This document shows positions 28,293 to 37,648 of a stretch of 64,000 bases of DNA, one piece after another. Position 1 is the stretch's first letter. Each line of letters begins with the position of its first letter. The stretch is from Nostoc sp. FACHB-892 (GTDB lineage Bacteria; Cyanobacteriota; Cyanobacteriia; Cyanobacteriales; Nostocaceae), in assembly GCF_014698795.1 (NCBI RefSeq), contig NZ_JACJTR010000002.1, positions 248,001 through 312,000 on the forward strand. Reading direction: 5' to 3'. The translations under genes were made by a program, and so were the position numbers. The notes beneath the pieces were generated by a model. It did not search any database and had not been told where the DNA came from. It saw only the letters and a program-made list of their open reading frames with translations.

Positions 28293-28679
28293 TCAATTTT
28301 TAACCGCCAGTTCAATTAAATCTTCAATTTTCTTGATATTTGGATCGCCTGCTAAGTAACCAATACCGCGATGCAAATGTAAGCGGAATTGGGTGGCGAG
28401 GGTTTCTTTGTCGGTGGGATAGCCATCGTTGTGACAGCGTTGCTTAAGGGCGAGGAGGAGAATATCGGACATTTCGCCACCAAAGACACGCCAACTCATT
28501 TCGACGTTGCTATCTTGGGGAATTGGGACAGGGGACGGTGCAGTTGATTCAGCGAGGGAGCGGCAAAAGGCCCAACGGCATAGGATATTCCATTGGTCGA
28601 TTTTGGTACTGCGCTTAAGTTTGGTAAGTTGGTCTTTAGCTGTTTGAGAGAGTTTTATTCTTTCAATGGGTGATTCCAT
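28293..28679 (-). CDS. dndE: DNA sulfur modification protein DndE
   Basis: A protein of about 128 residues of the DndE family. DndE forms tetramers that bind nicked DNA and is required for DNA phosphorothioation with DndC and DndD. The conserved opening IERIKLSQTAKDQLTKLKR and IDQWNILCRWAFCRSL are present, with the C-terminal RLHLHRGIGYLAGDPNIKKI. The start is set at ATG 28679 because AGGAAG lies directly upstream. An in-frame ATG at 28709 would add ten residues (MKTSSIFRKI). The dndD stop is about 105 bp upstream and the methyltransferase lies downstream. Confidence 0.94.
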   Translation of the reverse strand: MESPIERIKLSQTAKDQLTKLKRSTKIDQWNILCRWAFCRSLAESTAPSPVPIPQDSNVEMSWRVFGGEMSDILLLALKQRCHNDGYPTDKETLATQFRLHLHRGIGYLAGDPNIKKIEDLIELAVKN

Positions 28680-28783
28680 TATCTTCCTAAAAATTGAGCT
28701 AGTTTTCATTCATAAACCCAAACAGTAGCGAACCGCAGTTTCAACTTCCAGCATTTTGGAGCTAGAAATCTTGCCAATATCTA

Positions 28784-30772
28784 CTACCAAAAATATTGAT
28801 TTTCTACTACTGTTGTTTGGCGAGTGGAAGAGTCGTATTTGAGCAGGTATTCGCGGGCGATCGCTTCATTTTCTCGCAGTGTTTCTACTTCTTTTTTGCC
28901 AATCTCAGTATCCGTAGATAACAAAATCACTTGGTGGCTAGCAGATGGAAAGTAACGTTCAACTAAGTTACTGCGGTGAGAGGAGTCTAGTCTACCTAGT
29001 GGCGTATCGATTGCTACTGGTAGGCGGTGTCCAGAGACTTTTGCTAAACCCCAGAGGAATGCGATCGCAAGTAGTTGTTTTTCGCCTGCTGATAAACGAT
29101 GTTTAGGAACAGGTTTACCATTTAAATCGTAAAGCAAAAGGCTAAAAGTCTTAGTATCAATGGTAATGCGATGCACTAAGTCTGATTTATGGAGGAGATA
29201 AAGAAAGCAATTTTTAACTTCCTCCTCTAATTTGTTGAGTTTTCGCAGGGTTAACTTTTCACGAAAAATCTTGAGTGTGTTTTGAACTTTAGCCGCAGAG
29301 GTAATAATATGTTCGCTATTTTTATGTTTAATATTTTCTACAGTATAATCACTTAATTCTCGCTTTGACTTAGCAATAATAGTTTCTAATTCACCTAAAC
29401 GGCGGCGGATTGTTTCGTAATTTGCTTTAGCTTCAACAACTTGATTTTGTGCCGCTTCTAATGCTTGACGCAGCTTTGTATAATCTTCTGGTGCTGCTGC
29501 TGTTTGCACTTGCCTTTCTAGAGTATGAATTTCTTCTTCTTTATTTTTGAGAATAGCTAATTTCTCTTTTGCAGAAAGTTTAGAATTTTGTAAGTGATAT
29601 ATAAGATTATCTAGCTGACTTAAGGTTTCATCATCGGCTAATAGCCAAGGTGCTTCTATCTGGATAGTCTTTGCATATAAACTATCTACATCTTGGATTA
29701 AAAATGATTGAATTTTTTCAACTTGTATCGGAGAAATTTCTACTTGATTTAGCCAAGCGAGTAAGCGCTGATCTCGTTCTATTAACAAATCTTTAGAAAT
29801 TTGTATCTGTTGATGGCGAAATTCTTTTTCTCCCTGTGCTTGCGCCTGAGTAAGGAGATTGGGAATTAATGCCAGAGGTAAAACATCAGCTGCCAATTCA
29901 CACATCGACTGACGTACTTGTTCGATTTCCGCAGTTTTTGTATTCTGTTGTAGTTCTAGTTGATTGCGTTCGGCTGCAATCTTCCCACCTTCAGAAATGA
30001 ATTTATCAAAGGCTTCTTGCTGCTTTTGTTCTAACTCTTCTACCTGATCTTTGAGAATTTCTACTTTCTCTTCTGTTGTTTGATAATCTTCTTGCTGTTG
30101 GGTTAACCTAGTTTCAATTTCCTCTAGATTTGCTAAATCCTTACTATTACCAACTTCTTTAAGTTTACGGTTAACTAAAATATCTAAATCAACTGCTAAA
30201 CGATCTGCTAATTCTAGCCCTAAAAGTCCGCGTATCGCGTCTACTACAACTGGTGGTGGTGTTTCCTGTTCTGCAAGTTCTTTAACCTGTTCACCATCAA
30301 AGAGAAATAAGTTAGAAATACCTAATGGCAAGAGATTCTCGATATACTCATCCCATATATTAACTAAAGCATCAGGCCAGGTATCACTGTCACCTAAAAT
30401 ACCTAATGTATCTTTACCGTCTTTAGGATTTTTTGTCCAACTACGGACAACACGGTATTTTATTGGTTTGTCGTTTTCAATATGTTCAAAAAGTAATTCA
30501 ATCCGCGTGTCTGCAACTGGATCTATTTTGTTGTTAACACATTGATTGAGAAAATCACTATAACTCAAATTACCACGGGTAGAACATTGGGCACGAGCGC
30601 CATAAAGAGCGAGACGAATGGCATCCATCAGCGTAGTTTTTCCGCCGCCATTCATCCCACCTAATAAGATAATTGGGTGTGAGTTTTCCTCATCAATTTT
30701 TGGGCTAAGATTGATTACCTGTTTACCACTGTAGGGACCAAAGTTTTGTAGAACGAGTTCAAGAAATATCAT
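28784..30772 (-). CDS. dndD: DNA sulfur modification ATPase DndD
   Basis: A 662-residue SMC/RecN-like ATPase thought to power or gate phosphorothioate insertion. Walker A GGMNGGGKTTLMDAI is at about 38-52. A Q-loop-like FLFDGEQVKELA lies near 155-166. Long coiled-coil arms span about 200-500. The ABC signature LSAGEKQLLAIAF and Walker B/D-loop AIDTPLGRLDSSHRS lie near the C-terminus, followed by a His-switch-like strand HQVILLSTDTEI. The tail AREYLLKYDSSTRQT is shared with the second ATPase of this island (40083-42155). The gene is 71 bp after dndC and clearly in one operon. Confidence 0.95.
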   Translation of the reverse strand: MIFLELVLQNFGPYSGKQVINLSPKIDEENSHPIILLGGMNGGGKTTLMDAIRLALYGARAQCSTRGNLSYSDFLNQCVNNKIDPVADTRIELLFEHIENDKPIKYRVVRSWTKNPKDGKDTLGILGDSDTWPDALVNIWDEYIENLLPLGISNLFLFDGEQVKELAEQETPPPVVVDAIRGLLGLELADRLAVDLDILVNRKLKEVGNSKDLANLEEIETRLTQQQEDYQTTEEKVEILKDQVEELEQKQQEAFDKFISEGGKIAAERNQLELQQNTKTAEIEQVRQSMCELAADVLPLALIPNLLTQAQAQGEKEFRHQQIQISKDLLIERDQRLLAWLNQVEISPIQVEKIQSFLIQDVDSLYAKTIQIEAPWLLADDETLSQLDNLIYHLQNSKLSAKEKLAILKNKEEEIHTLERQVQTAAAPEDYTKLRQALEAAQNQVVEAKANYETIRRRLGELETIIAKSKRELSDYTVENIKHKNSEHIITSAAKVQNTLKIFREKLTLRKLNKLEEEVKNCFLYLLHKSDLVHRITIDTKTFSLLLYDLNGKPVPKHRLSAGEKQLLAIAFLWGLAKVSGHRLPVAIDTPLGRLDSSHRSNLVERYFPSASHQVILLSTDTEIGKKEVETLRENEAIAREYLLKYDSSTRQTTVVENQYFW

Positions 30773-30843
30773 GATTATTTTGAAGATTTAAGCCTAAAGC
30801 AAAGGTACTGAGATATACTTTGCATCTTGGCGCAAAATTATTA

Positions 30844-32523
30844 TTAGTCTTTGGCTGGAAATTTGATATTTCCCCAAGTTTGCGGTTTTTCAGTCTCCTC
30901 TGTAGGGGAAGTTGCGGATACATTATTGTTTGAATTTACAAATAATTCATTTGTTGTATCTTTTGTTTCATTCACTACCTCAGCATCACCCAATGTCAAC
31001 TGCTTAAACTTTTCCCTGAATTTTACAACATCACCCTGACTAATAGCTTCTCTTAAATCGCGTTTTAAATGAGCATTATCAATTGCATCTTTTTGTGAGC
31101 GTGAACTTGTATCAAAACATTTCTCTAAAGTGTTGTATATTCCCGTGCGACGAGTTTTTTTGCGATATTGGTGTTCTGTGTCTAATAGCTTTGCCATGAG
31201 TTCAAAGTGCATAGTATCGCCTTCACAAATTTCTTCTAGTACTGCCCATTCATCTACACCTAACAAGCTATAATCAGCACCAGGACGTGGGTCTGTGAAC
31301 TCTTCACCAGTCACTTCTTGATAAATTCGGGGTAAGCTATCATCAAATTCATGTTTTTCTTCTAGCCAAATGCGGCGAATTTCGCTCATCTCTTCTAGAG
31401 TAATTAAGGTGATATCGCGCATATTTTCTGGCGCTGTACGACGGGTTTTTGTTTGCGCTTCTAATAATCGTCTTAACCAATGTTCACGCCAATATTTAGT
31501 ATAAGGACCAGGTATTGGTTCAACAGATATTTCCCCATCTTTGTTACGCTCAAATAGTTGGACTTCACCCCAAATTCTTCTAAAGTCTCTCTTATCCCAA
31601 TCCTCTTTAATATCTAATTCATTACGAATATCCAATAGAGGTTGCATCCATTCTTTGTCTTCATCATTCTGGATCATCGCTTCCATCGATTTATCCTGAC
31701 TCACCAATGTGCAAACCCAACAACCAAATCGGGAATCACCACAACTAGGAGTAGAAGTATCAACAACTAGAGGACACTCATTATCTGCTGTTGCACCTCT
31801 ATACAAAGTAAATAAGTCTTTGTTATTTCCTCCCCAAGGATTCTGCCACTGCATCAAGTAAAGCCATACTTCATCATTACGCCAGTCTTCAATAGGAGTA
31901 TAAACGAGAGAATTAATCAAACTCGATCTAGGACTCAGGCGATCGCGCACCCGTCCTTTTTCGTGCTTTTCCATAACGGTCGCACGTTTGTTGCTTTCAG
32001 CCTTACGCATACCTAAAACGAGAATTACTTCACCATTATCTCGAACCATATTACGGATAAAGGTATTCGCAGGCTGTATTTTCAGCCGTTCAGTACACCA
32101 CCGAAACCGCATACGCGGCGCAGGATAGCCTTTGCCAATTAAGTTTACCCAAAAGGTATCTTTGACTGCGGGATAAAGCAGATGAGTTTCAATTGGCATC
32201 CCTCTTTCTTTTGCAGCAGATGCAAGCTGGTGCATGGATGTACGAACCCAAGCAGAAACAATTGGATTTTCTACCTGAGTATCTGTCGTAATAACATGAA
32301 TTGTTTTAGTTCTTTTTTCTGGAGGAAGAGCAGCGATCGCATTCCAAACGAGTTGCAATACTGCACTCGAATCTTTTCCCCAAGACACGCCTAAAACCCA
32401 AGGTACTTGGTCTAAACAATACAATTCTTGAATTTCGGTGGTGAGAGCTTGGATATAGTCCACTAACTCTGCTACAGTACGTGCTTGCTGACCTTTATTT
32501 TCTGGTTGTTGTGCTGTAGTCAT
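30844..32523 (-). CDS. dndC: DNA sulfur modification protein DndC (PAPS reductase-like)
   Basis: A 559-residue ATP-pyrophosphatase/PAPS-reductase-fold iron-sulfur protein that takes sulfur from a cysteine desulfurase and helps insert it into the DNA backbone. The PP-loop is LGVSWGKDSSAVLQL at about 44-58. The family RFRWCTERLKIQP stretch supplies one cluster cysteine. NECPLVV and PSCGDSRFGCWVC supply others for a 4Fe-4S cluster. The final 60 residues are polar and Thr/Asn-rich. It is first in the leftward operon and diverges from the dndB-like gene across a 171-bp region containing two palindromes. No desulfurase (dndA) is in the window. Confidence 0.96.
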   Translation of the reverse strand: MTTAQQPENKGQQARTVAELVDYIQALTTEIQELYCLDQVPWVLGVSWGKDSSAVLQLVWNAIAALPPEKRTKTIHVITTDTQVENPIVSAWVRTSMHQLASAAKERGMPIETHLLYPAVKDTFWVNLIGKGYPAPRMRFRWCTERLKIQPANTFIRNMVRDNGEVILVLGMRKAESNKRATVMEKHEKGRVRDRLSPRSSLINSLVYTPIEDWRNDEVWLYLMQWQNPWGGNNKDLFTLYRGATADNECPLVVDTSTPSCGDSRFGCWVCTLVSQDKSMEAMIQNDEDKEWMQPLLDIRNELDIKEDWDKRDFRRIWGEVQLFERNKDGEISVEPIPGPYTKYWREHWLRRLLEAQTKTRRTAPENMRDITLITLEEMSEIRRIWLEEKHEFDDSLPRIYQEVTGEEFTDPRPGADYSLLGVDEWAVLEEICEGDTMHFELMAKLLDTEHQYRKKTRRTGIYNTLEKCFDTSSRSQKDAIDNAHLKRDLREAISQGDVVKFREKFKQLTLGDAEVVNETKDTTNELFVNSNNNVSATSPTEETEKPQTWGNIKFPAKD

Positions 32524-32694
32524 TTCTCCCTACCTCTAGAAACACTGGTCTAATATCTGGACAAATAGAATTTGCAATAACACAGACAAAACCCACTTCC
32601 GTGGGTTGAAAAAAGTTTTTAAAAACTTTAAGACTGATATATACTTTTTTAGATAATTAAACTACATAATACTATTCTGTTTTTAAAATTTAAC
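32524..32694. promoter_or_regulatory. Divergent dndC / dndB control region with two palindromes
   Basis: AACCCAC-TTCC-GTGGGTT (32590-32607) is a perfect 7-bp stem with a 4-nt loop. Immediately to its right AAAGTTTTT/AAAAACTTT (32612-32629) is a perfect 18-bp palindrome. DndB represses dnd transcription in Streptomyces, so a palindromic operator here is reasonable. The -10/-35 elements cannot be placed with confidence. Confidence 0.55.
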
Positions 32695-34293
32695 ATGAAA
32701 GATAGTGTATCTGATCCCACTGCTGAGATCGCTAGAGAATACCTGGAACGGGAAAACAAGGAAAAACAGGTGCTAGCTTTACTCTTAGAGAAGTTTTTAG
32801 GGAGAAAAGATCAGATTCTCGTTCAAAAAACCGAAATGGGTGGTACTGAGGCTTATGTTAGCTCTGTTACCTTGGAATGGTTTGCAGGTCGGGTTCACTT
32901 CGCCTCTGGCTTACCTCTGTTTCAAAAAAAGTATAATCCAGAGACTGATAATGTCGAGATTGACGCAGATAGCATTGATGAAATTCAGCAGCGTCCCCTT
33001 GATTGGTCACGTCAAGCGCCACTAGTGCAGTATTTAGCGGCTCGACACAACCATAAGTTTCCGCCAGTGCTGGTAGTAATTAATCAACCGTGGGTGGATA
33101 ATCCCAAAGCTCCTGAGTGGGATAGCGAAGGACGCGCCACAAAGTCTACTACTGATTTTATACCTTTAGATAAAGACGGTAAGGTAGGTCTGCTAAATAT
33201 TTCTGAGGATGATGTAACCATTTATGCACTAGATGGTCAACACCGATTAATGGGGGTTCAAGGGTTGATGGAGTTAATCAAAACTCGTAAACTCCAGCGA
33301 TATAAAAAAGATAAAGGTGCTGATGACAGTTTTATTACAGTCAATGATTTGATAGAAAAGTACCAGGTAGACCTTGCTTACTTGCAAAATTTACCCAAGG
33401 AAAAAATTGGTATTGAGTTCATTTGTGCAGTAGCAGCTGGGGAAACTCGCACCGAGGCGAGGCGGAGGGTGAGATCGATTTTTGTTCATGTCAACCTGAT
33501 GGCTGCACCCTTGACTAAAGGTCAGCTAACGCAGTTGAATGAAGATGATGGTTTTGCGATCGTTGCTAGAAAAATTGCAGTTACACATCCACTATTAGAA
33601 CAACGACAAGAGCGCAATCCTCGCGTTAATTGGAATAGTGCAACAGTCGCTTCCAATTCTACAGTTTTGACGACTTTGCAAGCTCTGCAAGATATGTCTG
33701 AGCGATATTTAGTTCATAAGTTTCCTCACTGGAAACCTTTAGAAAAAGGTCTAATTCCCATGCGTCCAGAGGATGAAGAAATTGAGCAGGGAATTGAGGA
33801 ATTTAAAAAGCTATTTGATTCTTTGGCTAGTCTTTCTAGTTATAAGATTTTAGAACATGAGGATACACCAGCTTTGCGGCGCTTCAGCTTTGAGAAAGAT
33901 GGAGGTGAAGGAAATATGCTTTTCCGTCCAGTTGCTCAAGTTGCATTAGCGCAAGCTTTGGGAATTTTGGTTTTTAAAAAAGGTTTTTCTCTGGCGGATA
34001 TTTTTAAGAAATTGCGAAAGTTTGACCAGCAAGGTGGTTTTAGCGGTATGGAATATCCCCAATCTCTCTGGTATGGGGTTTTGTATGACCCAAATAAAAA
34101 GCGGGTGCAGGTTGCTGGACGAGATTTAGCCGCGAAGTTATTGGTTTACATTCTGGGTGGAATTCAGGAACAGATGGAACGTGCTGAACTTCGTAAGGCT
34201 TTGGCGGATGCTAGAACTGTGGAAGATAAAACTATAAGTTTTGATGGCGAGTTTGTTGACCCAAAGAGTGTTGGACTTCCGCCTTTTCTTTAA
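32695..34293 (+). CDS. dndB: DndB-like DGQHR protein (dnd regulator)
   Basis: A 532-residue protein with the DGQHR motif at about 180-184 (IYALDGQHRLMGVQG), typical of DndB. DndB controls dnd transcription and the extent of DNA phosphorothioation. It is longer than many DndB proteins (about 350-380 residues). The upstream part has a helical N-terminus and the FASGLPLFQKKYNPE region. Further matches are RARRRVRSIFVHVNL-like text (EARRRVRSIFVHVNLMAAPL), where conserved Arg and Asn residues follow the nucleotide-binding fold. It is transcribed away from dndC, suggesting autoregulation through the shared region. DndB is the best call; a general DGQHR regulator is the alternative. Confidence 0.85.
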   Translation: MKDSVSDPTAEIAREYLERENKEKQVLALLLEKFLGRKDQILVQKTEMGGTEAYVSSVTLEWFAGRVHFASGLPLFQKKYNPETDNVEIDADSIDEIQQRPLDWSRQAPLVQYLAARHNHKFPPVLVVINQPWVDNPKAPEWDSEGRATKSTTDFIPLDKDGKVGLLNISEDDVTIYALDGQHRLMGVQGLMELIKTRKLQRYKKDKGADDSFITVNDLIEKYQVDLAYLQNLPKEKIGIEFICAVAAGETRTEARRRVRSIFVHVNLMAAPLTKGQLTQLNEDDGFAIVARKIAVTHPLLEQRQERNPRVNWNSATVASNSTVLTTLQALQDMSERYLVHKFPHWKPLEKGLIPMRPEDEEIEQGIEEFKKLFDSLASLSSYKILEHEDTPALRRFSFEKDGGEGNMLFRPVAQVALAQALGILVFKKGFSLADIFKKLRKFDQQGGFSGMEYPQSLWYGVLYDPNKKRVQVAGRDLAAKLLVYILGGIQEQMERAELRKALADARTVEDKTISFDGEFVDPKSVGLPPFL

Positions 34294-34363
34294 ATCTGAA
34301 ATTAATGGATACTAAGAACCTATAAAATTTTCCAAAACCGAGCTTTAAAAATAGAAATACTAT

Positions 34364-35311
34364 TTATTCACGAACTTGCTTTGCAATTTTACTACTTACA
34401 AAACGATTTGAGCCTAAAGGATCGTGATCGGGACATATAACACGTAGGTTAGTTGGATTTATTGCACCTTCAGGATGTCTAGGAAATACAGTCAATTGCC
34501 CATTTTCTACAGCCTGATTACAGCCACCTTCATATTCACAGGATCTACGTACAGACAATAGTCGAACAATCCAAAAGGGGTGGGGAATACTCTGTTTTCC
34601 TAATTTTGGATGAATTAATGTACGTGGTTTAAGAGAGACATCATACAAAGATACTCGATTACTTTTATGAGAGTTACACCATCCACAAGCTAACCGGAGA
34701 TTATCTTCTTCGTCACCGCCTTTTGAGAAGGGAACAGCGTGATCGACTTCAACACAAATATGACGTTCTTTCAGACCATGTAAGGTCATATAGTCAACGA
34801 ACAGAGGAAGAGGAGCTTCATTATAGTTTGTATTACTTAAGAACTTATTTTCAGCCCACTTAGTAAATTTATATCCACAAATCCAACAACGTTGTTCAGG
34901 GCCGTAGATATCCCATAATAATTTCCTATCATATAGGCTAGGAGAAATACGTTTTCTAGTCTTTCTACGCTGGACTTCTTTATCTACCAATCTTGCAATA
35001 TATGTTGAAATTTTATTTCTTTCTTCTTCAGTAATCCCAGAGAAAATAACAGGTACTCTTTTTTGAACTGCTGTAAATATGTGAGCATATCCCTGGTTAT
35101 AATTAGTAAATAAACCTGGATCACAGATTGATTCGATAAACCACTGCGTCCAGAGTATATGGATATCAGCTCTCAACAAAGTTCCTCGACCGCTCATTAC
35201 GAAGTCAGGAACTCTTTGATTGGCTATATTGCTTAAGCATTTAATATCCCAAAACTCTTCCAGTTTATCTGCTGTAGTGTCTAGAAAAGAACTAATTTCT
35301 GCAAATTCCAT
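34364..35311 (-). CDS. HNH endonuclease with zinc-binding cysteines
   Basis: A 315-residue protein. The N-terminal 130 residues are helical and unfamiliar. The HNH domain (about 135-220) begins with the zinc pair C142/C145 (RCWICGYKF). It continues VEVDHAVPFSKGGDEEDNL (Asp190, His191, Asn204), then C209/C212 (ACGWCNSHKSNR) with His215. All residues expected for a beta-beta-alpha-metal nuclease are present. The C-terminus has another Cys/His group (CEYEGGCN, ICPDHDP), probably a second zinc site. It is the last gene of the leftward operon protein-4 / DGQHR / HNH, 17 bp after the DGQHR gene. A PT-sensing restriction role is inferred only from context. Confidence 0.87.
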   Translation of the reverse strand: MEFAEISSFLDTTADKLEEFWDIKCLSNIANQRVPDFVMSGRGTLLRADIHILWTQWFIESICDPGLFTNYNQGYAHIFTAVQKRVPVIFSGITEEERNKISTYIARLVDKEVQRRKTRKRISPSLYDRKLLWDIYGPEQRCWICGYKFTKWAENKFLSNTNYNEAPLPLFVDYMTLHGLKERHICVEVDHAVPFSKGGDEEDNLRLACGWCNSHKSNRVSLYDVSLKPRTLIHPKLGKQSIPHPFWIVRLLSVRRSCEYEGGCNQAVENGQLTVFPRHPEGAINPTNLRVICPDHDPLGSNRFVSSKIAKQVRE

Positions 35312-35328
35312 AGTTATATATAAAAATT

Positions 35329-37062
35329 TTAAGTACCAAGCGGATCGCGATATTGATTTGATCTTGGTAATCTCTGTGGGTCTTTTCTATACTCTACCCA
35401 AAGCTTTGACCATCTTTTTTTGATACCAGGAACATCTTTTTTAACTCCTTTTAGATTCCAGTCACGATTAAAGTAGTTAGGATCAACGCCTTTCAACCAT
35501 TGATCCACAAGAGAGGGGATATCATTTGCACTATCAATGCCAATACCTCGATCGCCGAGAAACTGGAAGAAATCTGCCGCAAGAATAGTCAAAGATGTTT
35601 GATTAAAAATATTAGATCGGGTTGGAGAACCCCAGTAATGGTAAGCTTCATCGTTATTTTGTACTGCTAATTTATCACGTACTGAAGTCCAGAACAAAAT
35701 AAATACATCTCTCCAACAACCATCAAGTCTATGCCAATAATCAAAAGCATTTTCACATTCTTCAATTTCCCAATTTTCGACAATTTTTGAATCAGGTAAG
35801 AACTCACGTCTCCATTTATCAGCATAATCAACACTTTCGTGGAAAAGTTTACCTCCTTTTAAATCACGGAAAATTTTTACTATAGATGAAAGTACATTCC
35901 ATTTCAGCAGGTCTTTCCTATTATTATTAATTCCTCTGTCAACCAAATCATAAAATGGACTTCTTGGATATCTAGTAAGAAATGTTACTGCTCTTGATTC
36001 TTCAAGCTTAATACCAGCAGCTTCAAGTCTATCTGATACTCTAGTCAATTCTTCGTTAGAAAGACTAGTCGATATAATAGTTCCCAATAGAGAATTTTTT
36101 ATGGGTGTTGCCTTTTGATTAACTACTACAAATTGAAAAACTTGCTCTGCTGGATCATTATTCATAAGGAGTGAAACTGGAAGTTTACGTGCTACATCAG
36201 CTTCTATCCTTCTTTGAGCTTCTTCTGGTTCCAATTGTTTATCTATAATCAATTTTTCTAGTGCATCTTTATATATATCTTGGTTAACTATTTCTTTCGC
36301 TGATCCAATTGCTGCTCGTAGTCTGTGTTGTCCATCAACAACTACTATAGGACGTAGAAAAGCAATCATTGCCTCTTTGGAATAGTCTAAAAATTTTTCA
36401 CCATCAAAAGTATCTTTTATCTCTTCTAGTACAGAGATATAAGCTGCAATTTCTTGCCAAAAATCTAAAATATGAGACTCATCATTTAATGAAAGTCCTA
36501 AATTGCTATCATCATCTGTTTCCTCAAGAGTCTCTTCTTCATTTTCATCAAATGTCTCTTGATTATTACGATCAATTTGTATAATTTTTGCACGTTGTTT
36601 CAGTTCTCGTGTCATTTTTTCGGGAACTAGTTGATTGGCAAGATCAGGCACTCTCACTTCTAAATCTGCTTTTACTCTTTTAAGTAATTCCAGCAAACTC
36701 AATTTCTCTAATAACTCAGCATTGATGGTTAAAAATCCTTGCTGAATACTCTCACTATCATTACTAAGTGTTTCACTCGCTTCAAATTTAATAAGCGATT
36801 CATTAGGTTGACGCAACGCACACAGTAAAGGATTCTGAATTATATTTTTTTCATTCCGATAAAATTCACTTATTTCTTTAATACGTTTACTGTTTTCTTC
36901 TCTTTGGAAACCAGTAGTTTCCTTAGATTGTGACCCAATTTTCTTTTTCTGCGGTACTCCTGCCCAAAGATCAATCTCTATTGCAGAAGCTGCAAAAAGT
37001 ACCAACCAATCACCAGAACTCGTTTGTTTTATACGAACGGCTTTATATTTAAAATTATGCAT
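35329..37062 (-). CDS. Second DGQHR-domain protein (DndB-like fold), 577 aa
   Basis: This protein carries VVVDGQHRLRAAIGSA around residues 240-255, the DGQHR motif shared by DndB and related ParB/sulfiredoxin-like domains. Motif companions downstream are VFQFVVVNQKATPI (family Asn in a strand) near 310-323. The N-terminal 200 residues are charged, with an acidic stretch (about 178-190, EENEEETLEETDDDS). The C-terminal 200 residues are Trp/Tyr-rich and unlike DndB. A good ribosome-binding site (AGGAAAAG) precedes the ATG. It lies 12 bp after the Dnd-associated protein 4 gene and 17 bp before the HNH nuclease gene, so the three should be made together. Confidence 0.85.
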   Translation of the reverse strand: MHNFKYKAVRIKQTSSGDWLVLFAASAIEIDLWAGVPQKKKIGSQSKETTGFQREENSKRIKEISEFYRNEKNIIQNPLLCALRQPNESLIKFEASETLSNDSESIQQGFLTINAELLEKLSLLELLKRVKADLEVRVPDLANQLVPEKMTRELKQRAKIIQIDRNNQETFDENEEETLEETDDDSNLGLSLNDESHILDFWQEIAAYISVLEEIKDTFDGEKFLDYSKEAMIAFLRPIVVVDGQHRLRAAIGSAKEIVNQDIYKDALEKLIIDKQLEPEEAQRRIEADVARKLPVSLLMNNDPAEQVFQFVVVNQKATPIKNSLLGTIISTSLSNEELTRVSDRLEAAGIKLEESRAVTFLTRYPRSPFYDLVDRGINNNRKDLLKWNVLSSIVKIFRDLKGGKLFHESVDYADKWRREFLPDSKIVENWEIEECENAFDYWHRLDGCWRDVFILFWTSVRDKLAVQNNDEAYHYWGSPTRSNIFNQTSLTILAADFFQFLGDRGIGIDSANDIPSLVDQWLKGVDPNYFNRDWNLKGVKKDVPGIKKRWSKLWVEYRKDPQRLPRSNQYRDPLGT

Positions 37063-37074
37063 ATCTTTTCCTAG

Positions 37075-37554
37075 TTATATAAAACGACTTAAGTCAAAAT
37101 TTGTTTCTTCTTGTAGCGTTTCGTTGAATCTTTCAGCCATCAAAATTAAAAGCAGCCTTTCTGAATAATCTACTGCACCTCTTAACTCATTTTGTAATAT
37201 TTCAAGCCCACCATTAGCATATTCTTCAAACATACGAAGGCGTTGATTTTCATATTTATCGTTTTCATAAGATAAAATAATAAGTTCTTTAGCTTCAACA
37301 ATTGCTAGTAGCTTGATTACCAAATCGTATCCCTTAATTAAGAAATGTTCTTGTCCAATTGGTGATGGTTCTCTTTTAGAAATTTCCCCCAAAGCCACCC
37401 GCTTTTTATGCTTGACACCTAAAGCTGCTGCAAACACAATCACATCAGCATAGGTTTGAAAAGGCCCTGTTCCACCATCTGAAGACGTTAATGTTAAGTC
37501 CTTGACTAACTCAGCTTTATCTTTAGCAACCCTAATTCGGCCAGTTTCCGCCAT
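37075..37554 (-). CDS. Dnd system-associated protein 4
   Basis: A 159-residue protein that resembles the DNA phosphorothioation-associated protein 4 family (TIGR04062 type). RIRVAKDKAELVKDLT at the N-terminus is followed by GPFQTYADVIVFAAALGVKH and KRVALGEISKREPSPIGQE, then a helical C-terminus (LLAIVEAKELIILSYEND, EYANGGLEILQNEL). Family members occur beside dnd genes and have no known biochemical activity. It is first in the leftward three-gene operon with the second DGQHR protein and the HNH nuclease, separated by 12 bp from the next gene. Confidence 0.82.
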   Translation of the reverse strand: MAETGRIRVAKDKAELVKDLTLTSSDGGTGPFQTYADVIVFAAALGVKHKKRVALGEISKREPSPIGQEHFLIKGYDLVIKLLAIVEAKELIILSYENDKYENQRLRMFEEYANGGLEILQNELRGAVDYSERLLLILMAERFNETLQEETNFDLSRFI

Positions 37555-37648
37555 TGTTTTAATATCTAACGTGTAGCTATCTTAACTGAAAGTCAAAAGC
37601 GATTGCCCACCTTAACGCATTATTTTATACTAGTATGTGAGCGATCGC

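Noticed and set aside
32524..32694. LexA control of the dnd genes
   Set aside because: No match to RGTACNNNDGTWCB was seen in this region or before the second ATPase operon.
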